Of a stretch of 64,000 nucleotides of DNA, positions 42,561 to 54,502 are shown in pieces. This stretch comes from Artocarpus heterophyllus (taxonomy: Eukaryota > Streptophyta > Magnoliopsida > Rosales > Moraceae): positions 20,964,324-21,028,323 of the forward strand of contig CM046350.1 of assembly GCA_025403435.1 (NCBI GenBank), read 5' to 3'. Position numbers and translations under genes: made by a program. Numbering within the stretch: the stretch's first letter is position 1; the number at the start of each line of letters is the position of its first letter. Below the pieces are notes generated by a model. It saw only the letters and a list, made by a program, of their open reading frames with translations. It ran no database searches and was not told where the DNA came from.

Positions 42561-43140
42561 TCAAGCATATTTGGTACGTATACTTGGGCCTATAGTTCAA
42601 GAAAGTTAAGAACGATAATAAAAAACTCACAAATGAATTATCATAAATGAGCATAAATAGAATTATGTATTTTGATTTTACTTATATTCCTTGTTATAAA
42701 ATGTTTATGTGTTATAAAAAATATTATGAAAAATGTTTTATGTTAAATGTTTATGAAAAACAATTTTATGTTTGCAAAAAAAGGTTTATGAAGGACGCAT
42801 TAAGAAAAACGTTTAAGAAATGTTTTATAAAAAATATTTATGAAAAACGTTTTAAGAGAAAACTTTTTATGAGAAAAGCTTATAAAGCGTGTTCCTCCCT
42901 GAATATTCCTTTCAGCGACACTAGTGCACAAGAGCAACATATCATTAAAGAAGGTAATTAGAGTTCTTTTTCTAAAGAGTTTGCACTTAAACAGTCTATT
43001 AATAAATGAAGATCTAAGGCTTCTACTAATAGAACTGGTAGGGAGACCCACAAGTCCAGTTAGGAAACTGAGAAAACGTAACAAGTTTCCTTTTTAGGTT
43101 CGGCCCATAGAGGATAATTCCTCTGTGGTCCACATCACCT
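42561..43140. other. Low-complexity AT-rich stretch
   Basis: 42660-42890 contains many variants of TTTATGAAAAACG. They give a K/F/Y-rich open frame of 104 codons at 42647-42961, with a 94-codon mirror frame on the other strand (42800-43084). Both look like products of the repeat, not genes. Confidence 0.5.
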
Positions 43141-43499
43141 ACAAGGGACAATTGTTTGGACTGGTACCCTGACGAACAAACATTATCACATGAAGACAGG
43201 CTCTGGGATATTGCTGGTCTAGTGGAGGATTTTCAACTTTTCGTCTCGAAGTTTAAAGCCTGGGGTTTGCCTAATATTGCTTGAGAGGCTAATTTCACAG
43301 CTCATAATTCAGCTCACTGGGCTAAGTTATCTTCTGTAACCGGCAATATTCCATTATGCTCAATTCTGTCAAGTGTACTAGTAGAATATGTCTTTTGGGC
43401 CCGTCAGCAGTAGCTATTTTAAGGGATGCCTTTAGGCTGTGTTTTGTCTCTTTTTTTAAATATCCACGTTTTCATCCCAAAAAAAAAAAAAAGAAAATC
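43141..43499 (+). pseudogene. LINE remnant: RNase H-like C-terminus and poly(A)
   Basis: One frame reads LWDIAGLVEDFQLF...KAWGLPNIA-stop-EANFTAHNSAHWAKL (about 43201-43325). It matches the last part of the RNase H-like domain (RVT_3 type) at the C-terminus of plant LINE reverse-transcriptase proteins. At least one in-frame stop (near 43283) breaks it. About 100 bases later comes an A-run (43478-43491), as expected of a LINE 3' end. The rest of the element is absent, consistent with the usual 5' truncation. Confidence 0.65.
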
Positions 43500-43784
43500 A
43501 TAATATACAGGATATTAGACTGGTCATTTTCTATTTGAGTTAATTATAGAAATATCCCTTCCCAGTTAGTATCACCAAATAACTTTTTATTTCCAAAATT
43601 GTGGTCCATATAACCTATTTTCTTTGCAAATTTCTTCTCCACCATTGGTCTAGGTCACAATTTATATGTAGAATGTTGATTTGCCGTCGAGTAAGACAAC
43701 TAATGAGTGTTAGCTGAAATAAGGCTTTAATGTCCAATTTTCATGAAGCGACACTTGATTATGATATTAAAAAACAGTTTTTTA

Positions 43785-43899
43785 GTTGGTGATGGCTTTT
43801 GTCGCTTTCTTTCCACGTGCTGGTAATGAGGCTGCCTATTCCCTAGCAAAATTTGTTTTACAGGATAGAATGAAACCATCCATTCCCCCTAAACAATAG
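43785..43899 (+). pseudogene. Second LINE-type RNase H fragment
   Basis: The frame ending at TAG 43897-43899 reads FVAFFPRAGNEAAYSLAKFVLQ. It resembles the final helix region of RNase H-like domains in plant LINEs (PR.xNxAA..LAKFAL). It lies 300 bases after the first LINE remnant and differs from it, so it is a separate insertion or part of an older one. Confidence 0.55.
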
Positions 43900-44792
43900 A
43901 ATTGTTATTCATTATCTCTCTTTATTTTCTTCATTTTTTATATGATAATCAAATGTACAAAATTGTTTTAACCCTATGATTAATTTTATTTTTACTCAAA
44001 TTATTTAAATTCCATTTTAGTCGTTCCTAACTTTAATTTAAAATGTTCTACTTCCAGTACTAGTTATCGATCTACCAAGTTGTTTTAAATTCGTCCTTTT
44101 CTCCATCCAATTGTTAAAATAAAAAAAAAATCCCTCTAAAAGACATGCCCTAACATATAACATTACAAACTTAACCCTTACTACACCATATATGGTCCTG
44201 ATTTCAACGGCCGAATAAAGAGAAAGGACTTATTTAGGATAACTTAATAGATTACGAACTTGTCCTGCATGTTTAAGAGTCAAGAACCATAATACAATGA
44301 AAAAATAAAATTAATTCTAAACTCTATGCAAAAGCACTAATATTTGCTTGGATATAAATGTTACCAATCTAGCATCCCGTCAAAAAGGATAAAGCTGACA
44401 AATTTTGATATAGATTTTTAACCATCTTCGCATTAATAAAGGAGGATTCCAAAGAAAACTTTCTTTCACTTTTGCCCTGCCTTCTTTATCTTATCTTTTT
44501 TTTTTTTCTTTCTTTCTTTCCTTCATTCTTTCTTTTGATATGATTACTGAATTAACAAAATTGTTTTTTTTTTAACAAACTCATGATATTTCTTTGGGTA
44601 TCGATATTGTTTAGCAACCCGTACAGTTTTAAAAGGTAAAATTGACATTATAATAGATTTATCTCAAACAATTGAAAGTTTAATTAGAAATAAATATCTT
44701 TTATAAAAATGTTGAAAATGGAAGAGAGAGTTTTTGTTAATATCCATTCTTTATTTTTAATTTTGAAGACATGCCAAATGTGTGTGCATATA
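43900..44792. other. AT-rich sequence, no gene seen
   Basis: No coding or RNA gene was recognised. A TTTC-rich run lies at 44490-44535. Confidence 0.5.
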
Positions 44793-45414
44793 CACTACAA
44801 CAAGCAAGGTAATTAGTGGTAACAAAAAGTCGTTGCAAAAAAGAGAATATCATCGCAAATAAATATTTTGCAACGACAAGTCATTGCAAATTAGTCGTTG
44901 TTAATAACTAGTCACAAATAAATTATTTGCGACGACATAGCATGTCACAATTATATAAGCAATGACAATCGTTGCAAAAACGTCACTACAATTCTATCAT
45001 CGGTAGCTTCGTTGGTTGATGTGGCCAGTGTTGTCGCAAATTCTGGTTCAAATGCTGACGTGGCATCTTTTTTTCCAACTACTTTTTTCAAAATGTCTTT
45101 GAAAATATTTTGGTTTTGTTATTATTTGTTATCGTAAATATTTTTCTTTTTTAGTTTTAATTAAATATTTATAATATTATAATAAATTTATTTTTAATAA
45201 TTTTTATTAAATTTTTAATTTGTTATTTTTATTAATAGATTTTGTTACAATATATTTAAATTTAAAATATAATAGAGCTAATTGAATTATTATAATGAAA
45301 ATAAATTAATATTAAAAAGAAAAATGATAATAAATTGTTTCATTGATAAAATAAAACCAAACATAATGTGAAAAAAATTTTAAGCAGTCTATATAAATAA
45401 AAACAAAATACAAT

Positions 45415-45690
45415 CTAATCACTTAAATTTGTTGTATCACTAGCATGGTTGTCATTATCATTTGCAATATCTGAAGGAGGCGGAGGACCTGCAGGGCTTA
45501 CGATTGAGGATAAGTAAGGGGTGAGAATTAGACGTTAAGGTGCAACTGGGTCATCAACTCCATCATCTTCTTTTGGTTCTTGTACATCTACAAGTTTTGC
45601 TCTTATAATCTTTGCAAATACTATTCCATGTGTGGGTTAACACACATCGAAGATGTTCCTTCTGACCAAGAGCTAGAGGATGTTTTGTCA
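45415..45690 (-). pseudogene. CACTA element ORF, C-terminal remnant
   Basis: On the minus strand one frame reads LTPYLSSIVSPAGPPPPSD then IANDNDNHASDTTNLSD and a stop at 45415. Upstream, in a shifted and stop-broken frame, is an M/Q-rich heptad-like stretch (MYKNQKKMMELMTQLHL). This pattern, a coiled-coil-like stretch followed by a P-rich and D/N-rich tail, is common at the C-terminus of plant CACTA-encoded proteins. No intact gene remains. Confidence 0.5.
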
Positions 45691-46286
45691 AATGACTAAC
45701 TTAAAAAACTTAACCATAATAGAAATTATAATGAAAAATTTGATTAAAAACATATTATCAACTAACTTATATCAACAAAATCACCCAAACAACATAATCA
45801 CAAGTCAAATATAACCACATTACACAAATTTTTCATTAAATCAAACAACATTATCATTAACATAATCACAATCCAAACAACTACATTTCACAAACTTTTA
45901 AACATTTTTCATTAAATCAAACCAAATTATCATTATAATTACAATCAAAATACAAAACAATTAAAAACTCACACAATCCAATACCCACTAAAAGCAGAGG
46001 TGGGAAACTTAGCGGTGGTAGTAATTAACGGGCAACGGTGGCAAATTGAACCAAAAAACCAAGGAAACTTTTGGGGAAGAGGGGTTGGAGATTTTAAGAA
46101 TATTTTTTGTTTATACGAGAATCTACAATGGAATGTGAATGAGATACAGTTTCTTTTGGGTTTGGGGGGATTTTGAGTAGAGAGGATGAAAGAATTGGAG
46201 AGAGAAAAGAAACTTTTTTTTGGAAAAAATGAAAGAAGAGGATCTTTCTGCTTTGTTTACATGTAGAGCTTTTTGCAACGACATGT

Positions 46287-49146
46287 TATAACGCCCCCCT
46301 TACGGACATTACAGATATCGTTACTTTCATCCTTGTTATCATTATTTTTAAGATAAACTATTTAAATTTAAACACAATTTGATAAACATATCCCATGATC
46401 CATGCATATATATTTTTTATTTTAAAAAAATATTCTAAATATTTCAAATCTTTTTTTTTTATATAGTTTATCAATGCCAAATTAACAAAACCATAATTCA
46501 AATAAAATTTCAAAACAAACTTTAAAATCTGTTTAAACAGTTTGGTAGTTCAAACTTTTGCAAAATCAAAATAAATGTAAAACAAGCCTTTTACTTAATA
46601 GTGCAGAAATTTAAGCATTCAAAGAAATAAAAATATAGTTTAAATTTTTTCTTTCTTTCTTGACGTTCTTTCATTTCCAATCCATCATTCTTAGCCCACA
46701 CGTCCGTCTTTGCCCTCCACCTATTCCATGGTCTTTTTACCTTTATCTGCAACATGATTATAAACTAAGTAAGTAAAAGCTTAATAAGTACACTTTTTTT
46801 TTTATCTCACAGCATAAAACATTTTATGAACACCTTTATGAAACATCATAATTATAATCATCATTAACATAATAGTGCACTTGGCACAGTTTCATATAGA
46901 ACATATCTTTCATTGTCATTATCATATTAAAAACTTCATTCATTTTATCTTTGGGGGCCCAAGTATTGCACTATAAACATCATCATCATAGGCGCACCAT
47001 CATAAGAGGAGAGGGGTAGCTAATCCCAAACCAAACATGACAAGTCCAACATTCGGGACATCATAAACATAAACATAAACAAAGGGTGTGCAACACTTAA
47101 TTAAGTGATACATATATATAGATATACTTTTAACATACCTTATTATTGAAACATTCGTTAAACTTTCTTGTTGCAACAAGAGTTTTAATGAGAAAACGAA
47201 CATGTAAAAACAAACTTCAAAATTATCATAAAACATATTCTCAAAACCCTTTTGTAAACTTTTATCATGTTGTAGGTGAGAATGTACTTACTTGTCTTGC
47301 TTGCTCACTAAACCTTAACTTGGGTGACGTTGTTGCGGTTCTCGGTGTGCTAGCCTTTTGGAGTGTTCATGTCAAACATTCATATTAACCATAAGTCACT
47401 AACAATACTATTAGCAATATATAAACATCTCATACTATCATTAAACATCACCTTAACATGTAATACTATCAAAAAGCACAAAATCACAATTTATGAACCT
47501 AGGGCATAATTTTCAAAAGTAGGCAGAATAACCTTTATTCACTTAAAAATTCATAATAATTTCATCTTAACTCCAAATCAGTCAAAACCAGTGGCATTAG
47601 AAACTAGACTAAAAAAAAAAAGAATTTGATATATCACATGCATATTTTGACAATAATTTACATGAAGAAAAAGTCCTCAAAATTTAATCTAAATTTTGGG
47701 TTTGTGTAAAACTGTACAGCTTTTAGGGTCAATTTCAAAAATCATAACTACTTAAAGAAAACTTTGATTCAAGCGATTCAAAAGCCAAACGAAAGCTTAA
47801 GATGTCTAGTATTTGAGAAAAATACAAGAAAAATATAAACAGAGCAAACAGAATCAAAAATTGATGAAACACGACGACTATCAGGTGTTTATATGAAAAG
47901 TAGGCATAAGGCATAAAAAAAATTTCAATACCAATTCATAACCCAATAAAACCTCAATTAAAATTGTAAACACTTAACTAGCATGATACCAATTGATAAT
48001 AAAACATACCCATAAAGATCTACATAACAAAATATGAAAATATATGATATCTCCAATCTAGGGTTTAATGAGAAGTTAATCAAAACAACCAAATCATCAA
48101 ATCTTTTCAATCACCAATTGGCATAAAATACATACAATAAAAGAATCCATGTGATGATAGTAATAATTGTAAGACTAACACAATACATTAAAACATCAAA
48201 CAAATATGTTAAATAATTGATACACTTACCAAGATGAATGAAATTAGGAAGATTAGAAATCTTGATAAAGCCAAAGAAACCAAGCATGAAACCAATCAAT
48301 GAGGAAGGAATGAAGTGTGATCTAAGGTCACTAACAATAGGTTTTACTAACAATAGACTAAAACCCCAATAATTGATACACTTACCAAGATGAATGAAAT
48401 TAGGAAGATTATAAATCTTGATAAAGCCAAAGAAACCAAGCATGAAACCAATCAATGAGGAAGGAATGAAGTGTGATCTAAGGTTACTAACAATAGGTCT
48501 TTATATAGATTTTATGTGGAGACTAAAACCCTAATGCTAATCTAATTCAGCTTCCCTTTTTTTCCTTTTTTTTTTTCTTTTTCTTTCTCACGACAACTGC
48601 CTTCTTCTTTTTTTTTTCCTTCTTACATGGCAATTGCCGTTAATGACTATAACATAATACGTATATATATAAAATATAATATAATATAAACATATGATAA
48701 TATAAACGTTAAGGCTATATATAATACAATATAATTAAAATATATATAATTGTTTATACACTACAATAATATTTACTCTATGACCCAAAAATAATAATAC
48801 ACATGTACTTATCATGACATCATTAATATTATAAAAATAAGAAAATATGCATTAAAATTCACGTCATCATCAAGAATATAACTATAGGCATACATAACCC
48901 TAGAACATTATAAAGATCATAAATTTTAGGCAAATTAAAAACTCTTAAAAAAACAATAAATACTTTAAGCTTATCATCATTTTTGACACGAATATCCCGA
49001 GCACATCGATCCCACGAGGCCGTCACCTATGACATTACTAAATAAAAAGTTCATTTACTTAACACAAATTATAATAGCACTAAAATATCACATTTTAACG
49101 TTAAATTAACATAAGTGTCCATAGAAGAAAACAGGATGCGTTACAC
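46287..49146 (-). mobile_element. Solo LTR (gypsy type) nested in the CACTA element
   Basis: Flanked by ACATGT at 46281-46286 and again at 49147-49152, a 5-6-bp target duplication in a CACTA subterminal repeat. The ends are TATAACGCCCCCC at left and GATGCGTTACAC at right, as in plant gypsy LTRs that start TGTAACGC. On the minus strand the 'TACTTATTAAGCTTTTACTTACTTA'-like region (about 46766-46790) matches the TTGAGC..AGCTCAC region of such LTRs. Length 2.86 kb; no coding region. Exact terminal bases are eroded. Confidence 0.65.
48215..48503. repeat. 156-bp tandem duplication
   Basis: AATTGATACACTTACCAAG at 48215 recurs at 48371. The copies are nearly identical for about 133 bases, to CTAACAATAGGT (48492-48503). 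The first unit ends with a short extra segment (48348-48370). It lies in the nested LTR. The duplication makes a 114-codon reverse frame with a repeated peptide, which is not a gene. Confidence 0.9.
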
Positions 49147-49675
49147 ACATGTCGTCACAAATACCTAAAATGTCATTGCTAATAATAATCACAATGACGT
49201 CGTTTAAATTAAGCTAAAAAAATGAACCGCCATACTTGTGGGAAGATTCTGGAACCACTTTTTGTGACAACATTTTTTCAATTGTTGTCGCAAATTATTT
49301 CTATATACTGCTAATTTTTCCACCAAAAAAAAAATAAATGCTCCAGTATTGTTGTTGCAAATAACTTTATAATAAATACCTTTGACTTGTCAACGCAAGT
49401 TGTAATCAACTACTATTTACGACGATGTAATCATCACAAATACCTGTAAACTAGTGCCAAACCTACCGCGTCAGCTTAGTTTGGCGGTATAATATTATAT
49501 TAAATGCGATGACATAATACTCTATTATATGCTATGATATGTCATCGCAATAGTAATAACAACGATATTTTCAAGGTAAATAAAGGACATTCATTTGTCA
49601 TCATAAATAACTCAACTTTAACGACGATACAAGTTGTCGCTAATAATATCATTGTTAAAGATGTTGTTTGTAGTA

Positions 49676-50120
49676 GTACATTCTAATCATCATTGTGGCA
49701 AAAAAATTCATTATCGTCAAGTATATTGTGTGATTCATTGTGGCCAACGCGCCATCTTTTCGACTTGGCTTCTTGGTAAAGTATGATATTTTAATATATG
49801 TGAATTTGTCATTACTGACAGAAGTCTAACGCTCAGTTTTATAAAATTCAGTAATACAGTTGACAGATTTAGAGATTTAAAATTTGACTCAAAGTCTTTT
49901 GGCATTAATTTTCCTTTTAGGAGGAAAAGCTTTCGTATTTGAAATTGGAAGCCAAAAAATGTGACTTTGACCATGAGCTTACAATCAAAGTCACATTTTT
50001 TTTGGCTTAAACACTTTTGGAAGCTTAAAATTCTCATCTAAACACTTACATAAGTAGTTTTTGAGCAGAGAAATAAAAAATATTCTTCATAAAGTAATGT
50101 CAAACATGCATAATTTTTAT
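49676..50120. other. Spacer with a strong hairpin
   Basis: No gene was seen. An inverted repeat at 49951-50006 stands out. A 100-codon reverse frame (49735-50037) crosses the hairpin and has no recognised domain. Confidence 0.5.
49951..50006. repeat. Inverted repeat (hairpin), possibly MITE core
   Basis: GCCAAAAAATGTGACTTTGA (49951-49970) pairs with TCAAAGTCACATTTTTTTTGGC (49985-50006), about 20 bp per arm with a 14-base loop and a 2-base length difference in the T-run. Outer flanks show further weak pairing (AAGCTTT with AAGCTTAAAA), so it may be the centre of a longer foldback element. Confidence 0.8.
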
Positions 50121-50281
50121 AGTGTTTGGCAAAATTGGTTAGAATCAATTTTTTGGTTTAAAAAACTGTAGCATGTGAGAGCTTTACACTATAATAACTT
50201 TTTGCCTTTACTATAACTTGTGAGAGCTTTACATTATTCTCTAACCAAAAAGTTGGTGCTAACCAACTTTGACAAACACCC
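50121..50281. mobile_element. MITE copy 3
   Basis: 161 bp with terminal inverted repeats AGTGTTTGGCAAA... and ...TTTGACAAACACCC, continuing inward as TTGGTTAG...CTAACCAA. Two inner copies of the word TGTGAGAGCTTTACA lie at about 50175 and 50220. Flanking TAT at 50118-50120 and 50282-50284 could be a 3-bp target duplication. Confidence 0.8.
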
Positions 50282-50683
50282 TATAATATATAATTTTGAT
50301 CCAATTAGAAGGAATAATTTATATATTTGATGGATTTAATTGGAAATAATCCTCCATAATAGTGGGAATAATTAACATAATGATCTTTGGTTATATGTTT
50401 CACTCGAGAAATAAACAATATCGATAATTATGCCAAGGATATTAGGGATTAAAGAAAAAAAAAAACTATGACATTTCAAAATAATAAAAAAAATCTAGGA
50501 ACAAAATGGAAAATACTAGCATAAAAATTGACCATACCATACTCGTTTCGTAAAGCTTTAAAATAAAGATTCATTGTCCCTACTTTTGCTCGTATGAATT
50601 CAAGCACTATATGTGTATCACTTCGAGCTTTTGTTAGATTATATAAGTTATATGCGCGCATACATACATGCATACATACATAT

Positions 50684-50778
50684 ATATATATATATGTATT
50701 TATTTATTTATAAAAGTTCAGGTCTACAGTTATATATATATGTATGTATTTATTTATAAAAGCTCAGGTCTACAGTTT
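50684..50778. repeat. 46-bp tandem duplication
   Basis: A segment of TA repeat, TATTTATTTATAAAAG and CTCAGGTCTACAGTT occurs twice; CAGGTCTACAG is at 50719 and 50765. A TACA/TATA microsatellite (50661-50700) precedes it. Confidence 0.75.
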
Positions 50779-53286
50779 TTGATGGATACAAAGATATTCA
50801 ATTATACTAGAACTGGTTTTACAAAAGACGCATATCCGACCAAGATTTAGTCATTTGTTTGATTAATGCAACAAAATCAAATGGCGAGCACGTACTGAGG
50901 GAATATTCACCAACGGCATTCCTATAATTCGTTGAATAGAACCCACATACAGATCACTCAGCTTGCAAAAAGTCCATATCTATAATTGCCACTAATTTGA
51001 AAAAATATTTGAAGAAATAACTCTCTCTCTCGGACAGTATAGAGAAGCAAAAGCACATGCAAATTTACGTGTAGTGGGACGGAACTGATCTTGAGCTATA
51101 AAATGGTATCCCACTAGGAATTACGTGTCATTAGTCAAAAGAGCCAACAAAACGCCGAGCTACGACGATTTCTTTTGCAGATCGTAGGAAGGGTCCAAAG
51201 ACAAAAGAAAGCAATTCAACATTCAACAACACTCCTAGGCTTTCCTATTTATACTTGTAATATTCTTTTGTGGATTCCTTATATTACATCTTATTTTTTT
51301 GGGAGGGTTCTCCCTCAAACGTAGCATATAATAATAAAAAAAACATAATATGATAGTATTGAATGTGACACCAATGTTGAAACTGTGTAACATTATTTTT
51401 GGACGTTTAAATTTTTAGTTGTTAGATCAATCTAACATTGATATATAACATTAAAGATATATAATATAATTTTTAGACGACTAATTTCTTAGTTTTACGT
51501 AAATCCAACATCAATGTAATGCTAAATGATCTTAAAGTTTTGTTTTTCTCTTCTATATGTTATCTGGAGGGAGGAACCCTAGAAAACCTTATCTTTTTGT
51601 TTCCAAATGCCAAAAAAACAAATGAAAAAAATTTTCAGTGGGGTCTGATAAAGTTAAGGTCCGCATGTGCACCACGTTAGCTGATGTCAAATAGTTAGAC
51701 CGTCCTCATCAGGGTTAACTAAGGCTGAGCTTAGATTGTCTGCCCTGGTATCTTATACAGAGAAAGCAAAAAAAAGTAATAATAAATTAAAAATAAGAAA
51801 ATTTGAAAAAAGGTGTAAATTAATAAAGCTCCTTTGCAAAAAGGAATAACCAAATGGCCAATGCTGACGCTTATTAGGCCAGAAGAATAAAGCTGGACCG
51901 CCCATTGTCCGCTTCAGGATAATAAAAACAACCGAACAAAGCCTTTCCTTTTTTTACACTTTATAATGCGTTCATTATCTCAGAATTTTGCGCAAAAACT
52001 TTTTCGTTTGTATATTGTTCGGGGAAAGCAAACTTATGAGAAATCATGTATCTTATATATATATATATTGAGGAAACAGTGATGGATTCCACGTCCAAAA
52101 GGAGGAACCTTTTCTTGCGGCCAATAATAAGCATTGATTTTATTTTGATCAGTACTAAATTACTAATAATTCTACTTTGACATTTATATAATTATAGTTT
52201 CTAACACAACATAAATACAAATTTCTCGTAGGAATAACAGAACAAATTTGATAAATTATAGTCATTTTACAATACATCTTGCACAAGTAAATACGTAACT
52301 TTATAACTAGCTATAGTCAAAGAATGGCTACGGCTAATAATAATATTTTCTCTAACAAAAAAATATTGTAATAATTATCTGATCTTCTGCCAAATGAGAT
52401 CCTGAGGCTGAGAAGGTGCGGCTTATGATCATGATATTGTGGGGTGAGTTTTTATGAGAGTGGCACTTTCCCGTCTGATGAAGGTCAGGGGCCCACTCAA
52501 GTAGGACAATTGTTTGTTTAGATAATATAATTGGAGATAATGGTGGTGTCATGTGCAAAATGTCTTGGTTTAAGATGAAACTTAACTTTATCATGTGGTC
52601 TCTAATATGAAATAAATAAAGACCACAAAAAGAGAGAGCCACAATTTTTTTTTTTCTTTTTCCTGTTCTCTTACCAAAAACTGATGTGTATTTACACGAG
52701 CTCCCATTTGCTTAAAATGGTCTTCTCATTAAAACTTGGAAGGTCAGCAAATACACAAACATCCAGTATACCAGGCTTTGATTTTCCATTCTAGCTGCCT
52801 GTTTCAAAATAAATTTCCATACGTTGTGGAAAGATAAAAAACAAGGAATGAAAAGAAAACAATCAGATCATCATTATTCATCAAAAATCTAAAGTAAAAT
52901 TTTAGAACCAATACAATATCATGGTATCCATCAGCTAATTGTAGCTTTACTTGAACAAAGTTGCACACAGAATGAACTTTCATTTTATTATTAATGGTAC
53001 AGAAATTTTCCACTCCACTAATCATGTACACTTTTGACTTTAGCCTACTTACAAACTTTCTTTTATATAACTATATATTTCTCTGGAGTGAAATAATTAA
53101 AAATATAAAAGGCTATATGGACTTTTGTGGGAGAGAATGCCGATCAATATTAGTTTGCCTCTTAAGCTACACAAATTTTATGTAAAAATATACACCCGTG
53201 AATATGTAGAAATAATAAAGACCACATATATACGTATATTATTTTACGTTACTATTTTTTTAAAAAAATAAAAAAAGAACCCACGA
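50779..53286. other. AT-rich spacer, 3' flank of the glucanase gene
   Basis: No conserved coding stretch was recognised. The 96-codon reverse frame at 52352-52642 and the 75-codon frame at 52804-53031 have no domain. The latter may lie in the 3' UTR, or hide a further small exon, of the glucanase gene on that strand. Confidence 0.45.
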
Positions 53287-54502
53287 TTAATTTTTTACCT
53301 TAGTAGCAGAAGAAGTGAGAGAGATGGAAGCTGAAGAGGTTGAAGTAGTAGACAAGGCAGACAATCCCACATTGTAAGCCACAGTTCCGTCAGGTTGAAA
53401 AAGGCCATAGTTCCTCTCCGATGTAGGACCCGGTTTCATGTCTTCATTAAACAGAGCAAACAAATAAACTTCCAATCTCATGTTTGGCCTCAAAGGAGTC
53501 CCTTCATTTCCCAATTGCCTCCTCAACAAATTCCTATTGTAAATCGCCGCATTCTCGACCGTCGCTCCGACTTCATTGGCATCGCCATTTGACGGCCACC
53601 CTGTCTCCGAAACCCGAACTTCGATCCCGCCGTAACCCATTCTTGCAATGGCGAAGACCATGGCGTCCACCTGGGCGTACAACATGTTGTCATAGTGTAG
53701 TTTTGTGTAAGGATCAACCATTCCAGAGTTGGGATTGAAGAGGACGTAGTCCAAAGGGATTTTATTAGGGTTGTCCTTGTAAGCAAAATAAGGATATGCA
53801 TTGATCCAGAAGGGTGATTTAGTACTCAAAAGGAACTGTAACAACCGCGACATGACAGGGGAGACTTCGGTTTTGAAGCTGCCGGCGGACGGCGGGTAGG
53901 ATTCTTGGAGAACAGCCAAAGAACTTGGAGTTGAGACTTTGATGTACGTGTCTAGACCTAACTGTACCAATGCGCTGTGAATGCTGATCATGGCGGGGAC
54001 GAGGTTGTCGATTAACGTCGTTGTGTCGACGTCGGTGAAGACCTCGTTGCCCACAGCGATGCCGGTGATCATCGTGGCGGGGAAGTAGGGTTTGATGTGG
54101 GTGGCGACCCATTGGAGGGCTTGTTGGGGGTCCTTTAGCTGGGCTAGCAATGCATTTTCGACCGTGACGGTCAGCTCAACTTTAGAGTTGGCGAATGCGG
54201 TTAGTACTTGAGGGTTTGTGTCGTAGATTCGGGCCTTCGTTATCTTGAGAGAGTTCAGGAGAGCAAGGACTTTCTCTGGTGGCGGCAAATTGTTTCCGAC
54301 TTGGCCGTAGTTGATTCCTAGGGACACAACCCCTGTGTTTAGGGTGAAAAAGCACAAATAATTAAGTGATCATTAAAATAAATTATGTGATCAATGAATG
54401 AAGCTAATAGAATTAGTATAAATGTAATAGAGAAGTACCTGAGCAAGTGAGGGAATTAACCATAAGAAGGATCATGGCAATTTTGGAAAAAACTATTGCC
54501 AT
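53287..54502 (-). CDS. Glucan endo-1,3-beta-glucosidase (GH17), 2 exons
   Basis: The minus-strand exons are 54502-54439 and 54332-53287, joined by a 106-bp GT-AG intron. The product has 369 residues. Exon 1 encodes a signal peptide (MAIVFSKIAMILLMVNSLTCS), so the mature enzyme starts near GVVSLGINYGQ. A GH17 barrel follows, with the acid/base Glu118 in AVGNEV and the nucleophile Glu264 in VSETGWPS. The family hydrolyses beta-1,3-glucan (callose) in cell walls and at plasmodesmata. There is no X8/CBM43 domain. The C-terminus (about 345-369) is an S/T-rich tail ending SSATKVKN. Its last codons (AAG-GTAAAA) coincide with a possible splice donor, so a further exon with a GPI-anchor signal is possible; none was convincingly found. 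Closest in style to plant GH17 enzymes of the At1g32860/At2g27500 group. Confidence 0.93.

Larger units (their letters stand above)
44793..49675. mobile_element. CACTA (En/Spm-like) element, degenerate, with nested LTR
   Basis: The left end is CACTACAACAAGC (44793) and the right end TTGTTTGTAGTA (49664-49675), inverted with a mutated last base. The 3-bp flanks ATA and GTA differ by one base. Subterminal regions (44820-45010 and 49190-49660) carry many GTCGTTGCAAA, CGACGACA and TGTCGTCGCAAAT-like words on both strands, typical of CACTA subterminal repeats. A fragment of the element's coding 3' end survives at 45415-45690. A 2.86-kb LTR is nested at 46287-49146, so the CACTA copy itself was about 2 kb and non-autonomous. 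Confidence 0.8.

Noticed and set aside
42647..42961. 104-codon K/F/Y-rich open frame
   Set aside because: It is produced by repeated TTTATGAAAAACG words, and the opposite strand is also open, as expected for a simple repeat.
48111..48455. 114-codon minus-strand frame with an internal repeat
   Set aside because: The repeat is the 156-bp DNA duplication inside a solo LTR, with no known domain.
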